Program-made: the position numbers and the translations under genes
Notes under the pieces: generated by a model
Told to the model about the DNA's origin: nothing
Database searches by the model: none
Seen by the model: the letters and a program-made list of their open reading frames with translations, nothing else
Assembly: GCA_030867875.1 (NCBI GenBank)
Contig: JAOWCC010000903.1
Span: 124,001-188,000 of the forward strand
Direction of reading: 5' to 3'
Origin: Actinernus sp. WN-2022
Taxonomy: Eukaryota > Cnidaria > Anthozoa > Actiniaria > Actinernidae
Length of the DNA: 64,000 nucleotides
Part shown: piece after piece, positions 20,878 through 34,909 of the stretch
Numbering within the stretch: the first letter of the stretch is position 1
Layout of the letters: the number at the start of each line of letters is the position of its first letter

Positions 20878-22089
20878 GATTTTAAGAATAAGCATCAGTG
20901 AAAAGTCTGTAGAAGCAAAGATAAGAGCATTATCTGATAAAGAAGCGAAAGAAAGGTGTATGGCTGCGTATCTGTTCTTGATGAAATCGAAAGATTCCTG
21001 TTACAGAGCGTATGTCATGAAACGAGAGAACCTCTTACAAAACGGGAAACCGTTCAACACCTATCAACTGAGCACCAGCAACGGCATCGAGTGTGCACTT
21101 TGGCCGCACTTATATCCGTACGAGGACTGGTGCGATTCCAACATGGATGGACAGGAATCCAGACTTAGCTCAAAGATAAGCTTTATAACGAAGGTTTGCT
21201 CTAATATTATCGATTACCAAATGGATTTCGAACTATTTCAGTTCGAATATGATAGGTGGCTGTTTAAGACTGTGAGCGGTGCTAGTGCTATTGCTATTGC
21301 TATTGGAAGGAAGATGAAATGCTCACCAGCTAAAGCGCTTGACGCAAAGTTGTTTAGTCCAGAATTCTGGAAATGGAAACATCGAATGTTGCTAGACGCC
21401 TTAGATCAGTTTGGATTTCCTTCAGTCTTTGTGACCATCAGTCCTTACGAATGGACTTTTCCTTTGCCTAAGTGGCTTGAAGATGCGAGACAACAAAGTG
21501 GCAAAGCTCCTACTAAACTGGCAGCAGCGGAGACCTTGCATATTTCACACGTGCTAACTCAAATGGTAAGAGGGTACCTATGTGGTTCTAATGATGAGGT
21601 TCAAGACTCATCTATTTCACAACACGAAACGGAACACCTCCAACGTGCAAACGTACTTCTATCGTTTAGAGTTCCAAGAGAGGGGCACCGTGCATCTCCA
21701 ATTGCTTGTATGGTTGAATGACTTCGAATCTATCAACACTGATTTGATTCGAGCCGAAATACCGTGGGATCGCCCAGACATGGCCTATTTAGTAACACAC
21801 TGCCAGAAATCAGATAAATCAGTGCAGGAAGTTCAAACTGAGGAGAATCACTTTGAAACAACTGATGAAGGGCAAACATTGCTCAAACCCAAGCATTCTC
21901 GTGAAGCTTTCACCTTGAATTTAAGGGCGTATTTGATAACCGTACTCGGAGCATTACGATGTTCCATGGATTTTCAGTCGACTGATGGAAGATTGATGAT
22001 TCTCCGATATGTGGCAGCATACATATCCAAATGGCAAGATGCCTATAGCAATGAGGGCCTTTATTCCAATCACGTGTTACCCTACCATG
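20878..22089 (+). pseudogene. Truncated Rep, family B, unit 4
   Basis: Long form without the nonsense change (CAGTCG) and with FVTISP, like unit 1. It shares the frame shift after GSND and the HLQ version of the HUH motif. Confidence 0.85.
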
Positions 22090-22322
22090 TTATACACCAT
22101 TGCAGTTTCACTTTATTTCTTTTTTCATTCATTTGTTATACGCCAATATATGATACGTTAGTTTTTTTTTAAAGGTTTTTTTTTTTTTTTAAAGATATCT
22201 TTATTGTTCTCTCATTTTTGTTTTAACCTTTAAAGTTTGAACATTTCGCATTAACCGTACTTTGACCTTGCAGTTCTACCAGGTGGGACGGGTGGGTTGT
22301 TGCGTCCCTAATAAGGCGCAGG

Positions 22323-23804
22323 TTATCCCTGTGGTAACTTTTCTCACACCTCTTCCCAAAAGGTGCCAAAGAGGTCATCCAATAACACTCTCTGATCTCT
22401 AGTCGGCATTGTTTATGGTTAGAACTGGGACGGTATCTGATCGTCTTCGATCCTCTAACTTTCGTTCTTCATTAATGAAAACATTCTAGGCAAATGCTTT
22501 CGCAGTAGTTCGTCTTTCGTAAATCCAAGAATTTCAATACGAATGCCGAATGCCGCACCCCCCCCCCCCCCCCAACTGATCCTCTTAATCAATACTTTGG
22601 TTCCAGAAACCAACAAAATAGAACCAAAGTCCTATTCCATTACTCCATGCTTATGTATTCAAGTGCTGGCCTGCTTTGAACACTCTAATTTTTTTCAAAG
22701 TAAACGTCGCAGACCCTACGCACACTCAGTCAAGAGCACACACAGTCTTTGCGAAGAAGAGCACACACAGTCTTTGCGAAGAAGAACAGCCCGGCCAGTA
22801 ACACACCTTGCAACTACGAGCTTTTCAACTGCAACAACTTTAATATACGCTATTGGAGCTGGAATTACTGCAGCTGCTGGCACCAGACTTCCTCTCCAAT
22901 GGTTCCTCGTTAAAGGATTTAAGTTGTACTCATTCCAATTACAAGACTTAGAAAAGCGCTGTATTGCTATTTCTTGTCACTACCTCCCTGATTCAGGTTT
23001 AGGTAATTTGCGTGCCTGCTGCCTTCCTTAGATGTGGTAGTCGTTTATCAGGCTCCCTCTCCGGAATCGAACCGTAATACTTAGACATGGATGGCTTAAA
23101 CTTTGAGACAAGCATATGACTACTGTAACCACTATGGGTAGGGTAAGAAAATGTGCTCCCAAGCATGGTAAGGAGCCTTTTTATATGGCAGGATCAACCA
23201 GATAACTACATACACCGTTGCAGCGAAAGCCATTCCACAAACACCACAAACGGCCACTGAACACTGCAGTGAGCGCTCAAGTAGTTTTTTTACTTTCCGA
23301 GGAAGCCACATTACCATTCACAATAGAATCGATGCGATTCCGTACGCGCACGGCGAATGCGTTTCTCTTTCCCACGACTTTTGCGAGATAATCCTCAAGA
23401 TACGGCAAGCACTACCCTATCCTTCGTAAGATCTTCAACACATCTCTCCTAGCTGTGATTTAAGACTTTCCAAAGGACAGTCTCTCATGCAACCACAACA
23501 ATAAACACTTGACAGCCAAAGCTGAACCGTTACGCAACTCATTAAATTCCTTTCAACGTTCTTATAGCGAAAATCACTTTTCTGTTGCAATGTAACTTTA
23601 ATGTTGCTATCGCCACGTTTCACCGCTCATGTTCTCTACACTCACACTCCCACGATTAGAGGCGATAAAAATAACCCAAATTATTATTATTTTACCTAGT
23701 CAAAAATAGAAAGGTAACCTCAACCATGTACATTTCATAAATATCAATCTCTTCTAACGATTTCACTGAAATTGGTAGAGATTATAAAGGAGACGATCGG
23801 TTGC
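22323..23804 (-). rRNA. rDNA-derived block, unit 5
   Basis: Same anatomy. The C-run is about 16, and GAATGCC is duplicated just before it (GAATGCCGAATGCCGCA), a private mutation. Confidence 0.85.
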
Positions 23805-25015
23805 GATTTTAAGAATAAGCATCAGTGAAAAGTCTGTAGAAGCAAAGATAAGAGCATTATCTGATAAAGAAGCGAAAGAAAGGTGTATGGCTGCGTATCT
23901 GTTCTTGATGAAATCGAAAGATTCCTGTTACAGAGCGTATGTCATGAAACGAGAGAACCTCTTACAAAACGGGAAACCGTTCAACACCTATCAACTGAGC
24001 ACCAGCAACGGCATCGAGTGTGCACTTTGGCCGCACTTATATCCGTACGAGGACTGGTGCGATTCCAACATGGATGGACAGGAATCCAGACTTAGCTCAA
24101 AGATAAGCTTTATAACGAAGGTTTGCTCTAATATTATCGATTACCAAATGGATTTCGAACTATTTCAGTTCGAATATGATAGGTGGCTGTTTAAGACTGT
24201 GAGCGTGCTAGTGCTATTGCTATTGCTATTGGAAGGAAGATGAAATGCTCACCAGCTAAAGCGCTTGACGCAAAGTTGTTTAGTCCAGAATTCTGGAAAT
24301 GGAAACATCGAATGTTGCTAGACGCCTTAGATCAGTTTGGATTTCCTTCAGTCTTTCTGACCATCAGTCCTTACGAATGGACTTTTCCTTTGCCTAAGTG
24401 GCTTGAAGATGCGAGACAACAAAGTGGCAAAGCTCCTACTAAACTGGCAGCAGCGGAGACCTTGCATATTTCACACGTGCTAACTCAAATGGTAAGAGGG
24501 TACCTATGTGGTTCTAATGATGAGGTTCAAGACTCATCTATTTCACAACACGAAACGGAACACCTCCAACGTGCAAACGTACTTCTATCGTTTAGAGTTC
24601 CAAGAGAGGGGCACCGTGCATCTCCAATTGCTTGTATGGTTGAATGACTTCGAATCTATCAACACTGATTTGATTCGAGCCGAAATACCGTGGGATCGCC
24701 CAGACATGGCCTATTTAGTAACACACTGCCAGAAATCAGATAAATCAGTGCAGGAAGTTCAAACTGAGGAGAATCACTTTGAAACAACTGATGAAGGGCA
24801 AACATTGCTCAAACCCAAGCATTCTCGTGAAGCTTTCACCTTGAATTTAAGGGCGTATTTGATAACCGTACTCGGAGCATTACGATGTTCCATGGATTTT
24901 CAGTAGACTGATGGAAGATTGATGATTCTCCGATATGTGGCAGCATACATATCCAAATGGCAAGATGCCTATAGCAATGAGGGCCTTTATTCCAATCACG
25001 TGTTACCCTACCATG
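23805..25015 (+). pseudogene. Truncated Rep, family B, unit 5
   Basis: Long form with three extra marks: a one-G loss (GTGAGCGTGC for GTGAGCGGTGC) that shifts frame near 24,206, FLTISP, and the TAG nonsense codon at 24,904. All three are shared with unit 6, so units 5 and 6 are copies of one another. Confidence 0.85.
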
Positions 25016-25248
25016 TTATACACCATTGCAGTTTCACTTTATTTCTTTTTTCATTCATTTGTTATACGCCAATATATGATACGTTAGTTTTTTTTTAAAG
25101 GTTTTTTTTTTTTTTTAAAGATATCTTTATTGTTCTCTCATTTTTGTTTTAACCTTTAAAGTTTGAACATTTCGCATTAACCGTACTTTGACCTTGCAGT
25201 TCTACCAGGTGGGACGGGTGGGTTGTTGCGTCCCTAATAAGGCGCAGG

Positions 25249-26721
25249 TTATCCCTGTGGTAACTTTTCTCACACCTCTTCCCAAAAGGTGCCAAAGAGG
25301 TCATCCAATAACACTCTCTGATCTCTAGTCGGCATTGTTTATGGTTAGAACTGGGACGGTATCTGATCGTCTTCGATCCTCTAACTTCCGTTCTTCATTA
25401 ATGAAAACATTCTAGGCAAATGCTTTCGCAGTAGTTCGTCTTTCGTAAATCCAAGAATTTCAATAAGAATGCCGCACCCCCCCCCCCCCCCAACTGATCC
25501 TCTTAATCAATACTTTGGTTCCAGAAACCAACAAAATAGAACCAAAGTCCTATTCCATTACTCCATGCTTATGTATTCAAGTGCTGGCCTGCTTTGAACA
25601 CTCTAATTTTTTCAAAGTAAACGTCGCAGACCCTACGCACACTCAGTCAAGAGCACACACAGTCTTTGCGAAGAAGAGCACACACAGTCTTTGCGAAGAA
25701 GAACAGCCCGGCCAGTAACACACCTTGCAACTACGAGCTTTTCAACTGCAACAACTTTAATATACGCTATTGGAGCTGGAATTACTGCAGCTGCTGGCAC
25801 CAGACTTCCTCTCCAATGGTTCCTCGTTAAAGGATTTAAGTTGTACTCATTCCAATTACAAGACTTAGAAAAGCGCTGTATTGCTATTTCTTGTCACTAC
25901 CTCCCTGATTCAGGTTTAGGTAATTTGCGTGCCTGCTGCCTTCCTTAGATGTGGTAGTCGTTTATCAGGCTCCCTCTCCGGAATCGAACCGTAATACTTA
26001 GACATGGATGGCTTAAACTTTGAGACAAGCATATGACTACTGTAACCACTATGGGTAGGGTAAGAAAATGTGCTCCCAAGCATGGTAAGGAGCCTTTTTA
26101 TATGGCAGGATCAACCAGATAACTACATACACCGTTGCAGCGAAAGCCATTCCACAAACACCACAAACGGCCACTGAACACTGCAGTGAGCGCTCAAGTA
26201 GTTTTTTTACTTTCCGAGGAAGCCACATTACCATTCACAATAGAATCGATGCGATTCCGTACGCGCACGGCGAATGCGTTTCTCTTTCCCACGACTTTTG
26301 CGAGATAATCCTCAAGATACGGCAAGCACTACCCTATCCTTCGTAAGATCTTCAACACATCTCTCCTAGCTGTGATTTAAGACTTTCCAAAGGACAGTCT
26401 CTCATGCAACCACAACAATAAACACTTGACAGCCAAAGCTGAACCGTTACGCAACTCATTAAATTCCTTTCAACGTTCTTATAGCGAAAATCACTTTTCT
26501 GTTGCAATGTAACTTTAATGTTGCTATCGCCACGTTTCACCGCTCATGTTCTCTACACTCACACTCCCACGATTAGAGGCGATAAAAATAACCCAAATTA
26601 TTATTATTTTACCTAGTCAAAAATAGAAAGGTAACCTCAACCATGTACATTTCATAAATATCAATCTCTTCTAACGATTTCACTGAAATTGGTAGAGATT
26701 ATAAAGGAGACGATCGGTTGC
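25249..26721 (-). rRNA. rDNA-derived block, unit 6
   Basis: Same anatomy. The C-run is about 15. It carries the TTCCG marker, a one-T loss in the TTTTTTTC tract near 25,607, and AATAAGAATG in place of AATACGAATG. Confidence 0.85.
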
Positions 26722-27932
26722 GATTTTAAGAATAAGCATCAGTGAAAAGTCTGTAGAAGCAAAGATAAGAGCATTATCTGATAAAGAAGCGAAAGAAAGG
26801 TGTATGGCTGCGTATCTGTTCTTGATGAAATCGAAAGATTCCTGTTACAGAGCGTATGTCATGAAACGAGAGAACCTCTTACAAAACGGGAAACCGTTCA
26901 ACACCTATCAACTGAGCACCAGCAACGGCATCGAGTGTGCACTTTGGCCGCACTTATATCCGTACGAGGACTGGTGCGATTCCAACATGGATGGACAGGA
27001 ATCCAGACTTAGCTCAAAGATAAGCTTTATAACGAAGGTTTGCTCTAATATTATCGATTACCAAATGGATTTCGAACTATTTCAGTTCGAATATGATAGG
27101 TGGCTGTTTAAGACTGTGAGCGTGCTAGTGCTATTGCTATTGCTATTGGAAGGAAGATGAAATGCTCACCAGCTAAAGCGCTTGACGCAAAGTTGTTTAG
27201 TCCAGAATTCTGGAAATGGAAACATCGAATGTTGCTAGACGCCTTAGATCAGTTTGGATTTCCTTCAGTCTTTCTGACCATCAGTCCTTACGAATGGACT
27301 TTTCCTTTGCCTAAGTGGCTTGAAGATGCGAGACAACAAAGTGGCAAAGCTCCTACTAAACTGGCAGCAGCGGAGACCTTGCATATTTCACACGTGCTAA
27401 CTCAAATGGTAAGAGGGTACCTATGTGGTTCTAATGATGAGGTTCAAGACTCATCTATTTCACAACACGAAACGGAACACCTCCAACGTGCAAACGTACT
27501 TCTATCGTTTAGAGTTCCAAGAGAGGGGCACCGTGCATCTCCAATTGCTTGTATGGTTGAATGACTTCGAATCTATCAACACTGATTTGATTCGAGCCGA
27601 AATACCGTGGGATCGCCCAGACATGGCCTATTTAGTAACACACTGCCAGAAATCAGATAAATCAGTGCAGGAAGTTCAAACTGAGGAGAATCACTTTGAA
27701 ACAACTGATGAAGGGCAAACATTGCTCAAACCCAAGCATTCTCGTGAAGCTTTCACCTTGAATTTAAGGGCGTATTTGATAACCGTACTCGGAGCATTAC
27801 GATGTTCCATGGATTTTCAGTAGACTGATGGAAGATTGATGATTCTCCGATATGTGGCAGCATACATATCCAAATGGCAAGATGCCTATAGCAATGAGGG
27901 CCTTTATTCCAATCACGTGTTACCCTACCATG
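26722..27932 (+). pseudogene. Truncated Rep, family B, unit 6
   Basis: It carries the same G loss, FLTISP and TAG (27,821) as unit 5, besides the common frame shift and the His-to-Gln change. Confidence 0.85.
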
Positions 27933-28164
27933 TTATACACCATTGCAGTTTCACTTTATTTCTTTTTTCATTCATTTGTTATACGCCAATATATGATACG
28001 TTAGTTTTTTTTTAAAGGTTTTTTTTTTTTTTAAAGATATCTTTATTGTTCTCTCATTTTTGTTTTAACCTTTAAAGTTTGAACATTTCGCATTAACCGT
28101 ACTTTGACCTTGCAGTTCTACCAGGTGGGACGGGTGGGTTGTTGCGTCCCTAATAAGGCGCAGG

Positions 28165-29640
28165 TTATCCCTGTGGTAACTTTTCTCACACCTCTTCCCA
28201 AAAGGTGCCAAAGAGGTCATCCAATAACACTCTCTGATCTCTAGTCGGCATTGTTTATGGTTAGAACTGGGACGGTATCTGATCGTCTTCGATCCTCTAA
28301 CTTCCGTTCTTCATTAATGAAAACATTCTAGGCAAATGCTTTCGCAGTAGTTCGTCTTTCGTAAATCCAAGAATTTCAATACGAATGCCGCACCCCCCCC
28401 CCCCCCCCCCAACTGATCCTCTTAATCAATACTTTGGTTCCAGAAACCAACAAAATAGAACCAAAGTCCTATTCCATTACTCCATGCTTATGTATTCAAG
28501 TGCTGGCCTGCTTTGAACACTCTAATTTTTTTCAAAGTAAACGTCGCAGACCCTACGCACACTCAGTCAAGAGCACACACAGTCTTTGCGAAGAAGAGCA
28601 CACACAGTCTTTGCGAAGAAGAACAGCCCGGCCAGTAACACACCTTGCAACTACGAGCTTTTCAACTGCAACAACTTTAATATACGCTATTGGAGCTGGA
28701 ATTACTGCAGCTGCTGTCACCAGACTTCCTCTCCAATGGTTCCTCGTTAAAGGATTTAAGTTGTACTCATTCCAATTACAAGACTTAGAAAAGCGCTGTA
28801 TTGTTATTTCTTGTCACTACCTTCCTGATTCAGGTTTAGGTAATTTGCGTGCCTGCTGCCTTCCTTAGATGTGGTAGTCGTTTATCAGGCTCCCTCTCCG
28901 GAATCGAACCGTAATTCTTAGACATGGATGGCTTAAACTTTGAGACAAGCATATGACTACTGTAACCACTATGGGTAGGGTAAGAAAATGTGCTCCCAAG
29001 CATGGTAAGGAGTCTTTTTATATGGCAGGATCAACCAGATAACTACATACACCGTTGCAGCGAAAGCCATTCCACAAACACCACAAACGGCCACTGAACA
29101 CTGCAGTGAGCGCTCAAGTAGTTTTTTTACTTTCCGAGGAAGCCACATTACCATTCACAATAGAATCGATGCGATTCCGTACGCGCACGGCGAATGCGTT
29201 TCTCTTTCCCACGACTTTTGCGAGATAATCCTCAAGATACGGCAAGCACTACCCTATCCTTCGTAAGATCTTCAACACATCTCTCCTAGCTGTGATTTAA
29301 GACTTTCCAAAGGACTTCTCTCATGCAACCACAACAATAAACACTTGACAGCCAAAGCTGAACCGTTACGCAACTCATTAAATTCCTTTCAACGTTCTTA
29401 TAGCGAAAATCACTTTTCTGTTGCAATGTAACTTTAATGTTGCTATCGCCACGTTTCACCGCTCATGTTCTCTACACTCACACTCCCACGATTAGAGGCG
29501 ATAAAAATAACCCAAATTATTATTATTTTACCTAGTCAAAAATAGAAAGGTAACCTCAACCATGTACATTTCATAAATATCAATCTCTTCTAACGATTTC
29601 ACTGAAATTGGTAGAGATTATAAAGGAGACGATCGGTTGC
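28165..29640 (-). rRNA. rDNA-derived block, unit 7
   Basis: Same anatomy and the most mutated of the nine. It has GCTGTCACC for GCTGGCACC, TTGTTATTTC for TTGCTATTTC, TAATTCTTAG for TAATACTTAG, GGAGTCTTTTT for GGAGCCTTTTT, and a small loss at GGACTTCTCTC in the spacer. The C-run is about 18. Confidence 0.85.
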
Positions 29641-30357
29641 GATTTTAAGAATAAGCATCAGTGAAAAGTCTGTAGAAGCAAAGATAAGAGCATTATCTGA
29701 TAAAGAAGCGAAAGAAAGGTGTATGGCTGCGTATCTGTTCTTGATGAAATCGAAAGATTCCTGTTACAGAGCGTATGTCATGAAACGAGAGAACCTCTTA
29801 CAAAACGGGAAACCGTTCAACACCTATCAACTGAGCACCAGCAACGGCATCGAGTGTGCACTTTGGCCGCACTTATATCCGTACGAGGACTGGTGCGATT
29901 CCAACATGGATGGACAGGAATCCAGACTTAGCTCAAAGATAAGCTTTATAACGAAGGTTTGCTCTAATATTATCGATTACCAAATGGATTTCGAACTATT
30001 TCAGTTCGAATATGATAGGTGGCTGTTTAAGACTGTGAGCGGTGCTAGTGCTATTGCTATTGCTATTGGAAGGAAGATGAAATGCTCACCAGCTAAAGCG
30101 CTTGACGCAAAGTTGTTTAGTCCAGAATTCTGGAAATGGAAACATCGAATGTTGCTAGACGCCTTAGATCAGTTTGGATTTCCTTCAGTCTTTCTGACCA
30201 TCAGTCCTTACGAATGGACTTTTCCTTTGCCTAAGTGGCTTGAAGATGCGAGACAACAAAGTGGCAAAGCTCCTACTAAACTGGCAGCAGCGGAGACCTT
30301 GCATATTTCACACGTGCTAACTCAAATGGTAAGAGGGTACCTATGTGGTTCTAATGA
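29641..30357 (+). pseudogene. Truncated Rep, family B, unit 7 (short form)
   Basis: Same break point as unit 3 (TCTAATGA to AGGTTTTT), with FLTISP. Units 3 and 7 therefore descend from one deletion event rather than two. Confidence 0.85.
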
Positions 30358-30507
30358 AGGTTTTTTTTTTTTTTTAAAGATATCTTTATTGTTCTCTCAT
30401 TTTTGTTTTAACCTTTAAAGTTTGAACATTTCGCATTAACCGTACTTTGACCTTGCAGTTCTACCAGGTGGGACGGGTGGGTTGTTGCGTCCCTAATAAG
30501 GCGCAGG

Positions 30508-31985
30508 TTATCCCTGTGGTAACTTTTCTCACACCTCTTCCCAAAAGGTGCCAAAGAGGTCATCCAATAACACTCTCTGATCTCTAGTCGGCATTGTTTA
30601 TGGTTAGAACTGGGACGGTATCTGATCGTCTTCGATCCTCTAACTTTCGTTCTTCATTAATGAAAACATTCTAGGCAAATGCTTTCGCAGTAGTTCGTCT
30701 TTCGTAAATCCAAGAATTTCAATACGAATGCCGTGCCCCCCCCCCCCCCCCCCAAACTGATCCTCTTAATCAATACTTTGGTTCCAGAAACCAACAAAAT
30801 AGAACCAAAGTCCTATTCCATTACTCCATGCTTATGTATTCAAGTGCTGGCCTGCTTTGAACACTCTAATGTTTTTCAAAGTAAACGTCGCAGACCCTAC
30901 GCACACTCAGTCAAGAGCACACACAGTCTTTGCGAAGAAGAGCACACACAGTCTTTGCGAAGAAGAACAGCCCGGCCAGTAACACACCTTGCAACTACGA
31001 GCTTTTCAACTGCAACAACTTTAATATACGCTATTGGAGCTGGAATTACTGCAGCTGCTGGCACCAGACTTCCTCTCCAATGGTTCCTCGTTAAAGGATT
31101 TAAGTTGTACTCATTCCAATTACAAGACTTAGAAAAGCGCTGTATTGCTATTTCTTGTCACTACCTCCCTGATTCAGGTTTAGGTAATTTGCGTGCCTGC
31201 TGCCTTCCTTAGATGTGGTAGTCGTTTATCAGGCTCCCTCTCCGGAATCGAACCGTAATACTTAGACATGGATGGCTTAAACTTTGAGACAAGCATATGA
31301 CTACTGTAACCACTATGGGTAGGGTAAGAAAATGTGCTCCCAAGCATGGTAAGGAGCCTTTTTATATGGCAGGATCAACCAGATAACTACATACACCGTT
31401 GCAGCGAAAGCCATTCCACAAACACCACAAACGGCCACTGAACACTGCAGTGAGCGCTCAAGTAGTTTTTTTACTTTCCGAGGAAGCCACATTACCATTC
31501 ACAATAGAATCGATGCGATTCCGTACGCGCACGGCGAATGCGTTTCTCTTTCCCACGACTTTTGCGAGATAATCCTCAAGATACGGCAAGCACTACCCTA
31601 TCCTTCGTAAGATCTTCAACACATCTCTCCTAGCTGTGATTTAAGACTTTCCAAAGGACAGTCTCTCATGCAACCACAACAATAAACACTTGACAGCCAA
31701 AGCTGAACCGTTACGCAACTCATTAAATTCCTTTCAACGTTCTTATAGCGAAAATCACTTTTCTGTTGCAATGTAACTTTAATGTTGCTATCGCCACGTT
31801 TCACCGCTCATGTTCTCTACACTCACACTCCCACGATTAGAGGCGATAAAAATAACCCAAATTATTATTATTTTACCTAGTCAAAAATAGAAAGGTAACC
31901 TCAACCATGTACATTTCATAAATATCAATCTCTTCTAACGATTTCACTGAAATTGGTAGAGATTATAAAGGAGACGATCGGTTGC
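30508..31985 (-). rRNA. rDNA-derived block, unit 8
   Basis: Same anatomy. The C-run is about 18 and is preceded by GCCGTGCC instead of GCCGCACC. CTAATGTTTTTC replaces CTAATTTTTTTC. It follows the second shortened joint. Confidence 0.85.
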
Positions 31986-33197
31986 GATTTTAAGAATAAG
32001 CATCAGTGAAAAGTCTGTAGAAGCAAAGATAAGAGCATTATCTGATAAAGAAGCGAAAGAAAGGTGTATGGCTGCGTATCTGTTCTTGATGAAATCGAAA
32101 GATTCCTGTTACAGAGCGTATGTCATGAAACGAGAGAACCTCTTACAAAACGGGAAACCGTTCAACACCTATCAACTGAGCACCAGCAACGGCATCGAGT
32201 GTGCACTTTGGCCGCACTTATATCCGTACGAGGACTGGTGCGATTCCAACATGGATGGACAGGAATCCAGACTTAGCTCAAAGATAAGCTTTATAACGAA
32301 GGTTTGCTCTAATATTATCGATTACCAAATGGATTTCGAACTATTTCAGTTCGAATATGATAGGTGGCTGTTTAAGACTGTGAGCGGTGCTAGTGCTATT
32401 GCTATTGCTATTGGAAGGAAGATGAAATGCTCACCAGCTAAAGCGCTTGACGCAAAGTTGTTTAGTCCAGAATTCTGGAAATGGAAACATCGAATGTTGC
32501 TAGACGCCTTAGATCAGTTTGGATTTCCTTCAGTCTTTGTGACCATCAGTCCTTACGAATGGACTTTTCCTTTGCCTAAGTGGCTTGAAGATGCGAGACA
32601 ACAAAGTGGCAAAGCTCCTACTAAACTGGCAGCAGCGGAGACCTTGCATATTTCACACGTGCTAACTCAAATGGTAAGAGGGTACCTATGTGGTTCTAAT
32701 GATGAGGTTCAAGACTCATCTATTTCACAACACGAAACGGAACACCTCCAACGTGCAAACGTACTTCTATCGTTTAGAGTTCCAAGAGAGGGGCACCGTG
32801 CATCTCCAATTGCTTGTATGGTTGAATGACTTCGAATCTATCAACACTGATTTGATTCGAGCCGAAATACCGTGGGATCGCCCAGACATGGCCTATTTAG
32901 TAACACACTGCCAGAAATCAGATAAATCAGTGCAGGAAGTTCAAACTGAGGAGAATCACTTTGAAACAACTGATGAAGGGCAAACATTGCTCAAACCCAA
33001 GCATTCTCGTGAAGCTTTCACCTTGAATTTAAGGGCGTATTTGATAACCGTACTCGGAGCATTACGATGTTCCATGGATTTTCAGTCGACTGATGGAAGA
33101 TTGATGATTCTCCGATATGTGGCAGCATACATATCCAAATGGCAAGATGCCTATAGCAATGAGGGCCTTTATTCCAATCACGTGTTAACCTACCATG
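31986..33197 (+). pseudogene. Truncated Rep, family B, unit 8
   Basis: Long form, FVTISP, no nonsense codon (CAGTCG). The joint reads GTTAACCTACC, as in unit 2. Common frame shift and HLQ. Confidence 0.85.
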
Positions 33198-33430
33198 TTA
33201 TACACCATTGCAGTTTCACTTTATTTCTTTTTTCATTCATTTGTTATACGCCAATATATGATACGTTAGTTTTTTTTTAAAGGTTTTTTTTTTTTTTTAA
33301 AGATATCTTTATTGTTCTCTCATTTTTGTTTTAACCTTTAAAGTTTGAACATTTCGCATTAACCGTACTTTGACCTTGCAGTTCTACCAGGTGGGACGGG
33401 TGGGTTGTTGCGTCCCTAATAAGGCGCAGG

Positions 33431-34909
33431 TTATCCCTGTGGTAACTTTTCTCACACCTCTTCCCAAAAGGTGCCAAAGAGGTCATCCAATAACACTCTC
33501 TGATCTCTAGTCGGCATTGTTTATGGTTAGAACTGGGACGGTATCTGATCGTCTTCGATCCTCTAACTTTCGTTCTTCATTAATGAAAACATTCTAGGCA
33601 AATGCTTTCGCAGTAGTTCGTCTTTCGTAAATCCAAGAATTTCAATACGAATGCCGCACCCCCCCCCCCCCCCCCCCAAACTGATCCTCTTAATCAATAC
33701 TTTGGTTCCAGAAACCAACAAAATAGAACCAAAGTCCTATTCCATTACTCCATGCTTATGTATTCAAGTGCTGGCCTGCTTTGAACACTCTAATTTTTTT
33801 CAAAGTAAACGTCGCAGACCCTACGCACACTCAGTCAAGAGCACACACAGTCTTTGCGAAGAAGAGCACACACAGTCTTTGCGAAGAAGAACAGCCCGGC
33901 CAGTAACACACCTTGCAACTACGAGCTTTTCAACTGCAACAACTTTAATATACGCTATTGGAGCTGGAATTACTGCAGCTGCTGGCACCAGACTTCCTCT
34001 CCAATGGTTCCTCGTTAAAGGATTTAAGTTGTACTCATTCCAATTACAAGACTTAGAAAAGCGCTGTATTGCTATTTCTTGTCACTACCTCCCTGATTCA
34101 GGTTTAGGTAATTTGCGTGCCTGCTGCCTTCCTTAGATGTGGTAGTCGTTTATCAGGCTCCCTCTCCGGAATCGAACCGTAATACTTAGACATGGATGGC
34201 TTAAACTTTGAGACAAGCATATGACTACTGTAACCACTATGGGTAGGGTAAGAAAATGTGCTCCCAAGCATGGTAAGGAGCCTTTTTATATGGCAGGATC
34301 AACCAGATAACTACATACACCGTTGCAGCGAAAGCCATTCCACAAACACCACAAACGGCCACTGAACACTGCAGTGAGCGCTCAAGTAGTTTTTTTACTT
34401 TCCGAGGAAGCCACATTACCATTCACAATAGAATCGATGCGATTCCGTACGCGCACGGCGAATGCGTTTCTCTTTCCCACGACTTTTGCGAGATAATCCT
34501 CAAGATACGGCAAGCACTACCCTATCCTTCGTAAGATCTTCAACACATCTCTCCTAGCTGTGATTTAAGACTTTCCAAAGGACAGTCTCTCATGCAACCA
34601 CAACAATAAACACTTGACAGCCAAAGCTGAACCGTTACGCAACTCATTAAATTCCTTTCAACGTTCTTATAGCGAAAATCACTTTTCTGTTGCAATGTAA
34701 CTTTAATGTTGCTATCGCCACGTTTCACCGCTCATGTTCTCTACACTCACACTCCCACGATTAGAGGCGATAAAAATAACCCAAATTATTATTATTTTAC
34801 CTAGTCAAAAATAGAAAGGTAACCTCAACCATGTACATTTCATAAATATCAATCTCTTCTAACGATTTCACTGAAATTGGTAGAGATTATAAAGGAGACG
34901 ATCGGTTGC
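33431..34909 (-). rRNA. rDNA-derived block, unit 9
   Basis: Same anatomy. The C-run is about 19 and is followed by AAACTG, as in unit 8 (others AACTG). No private lesion stands out. Confidence 0.85.
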
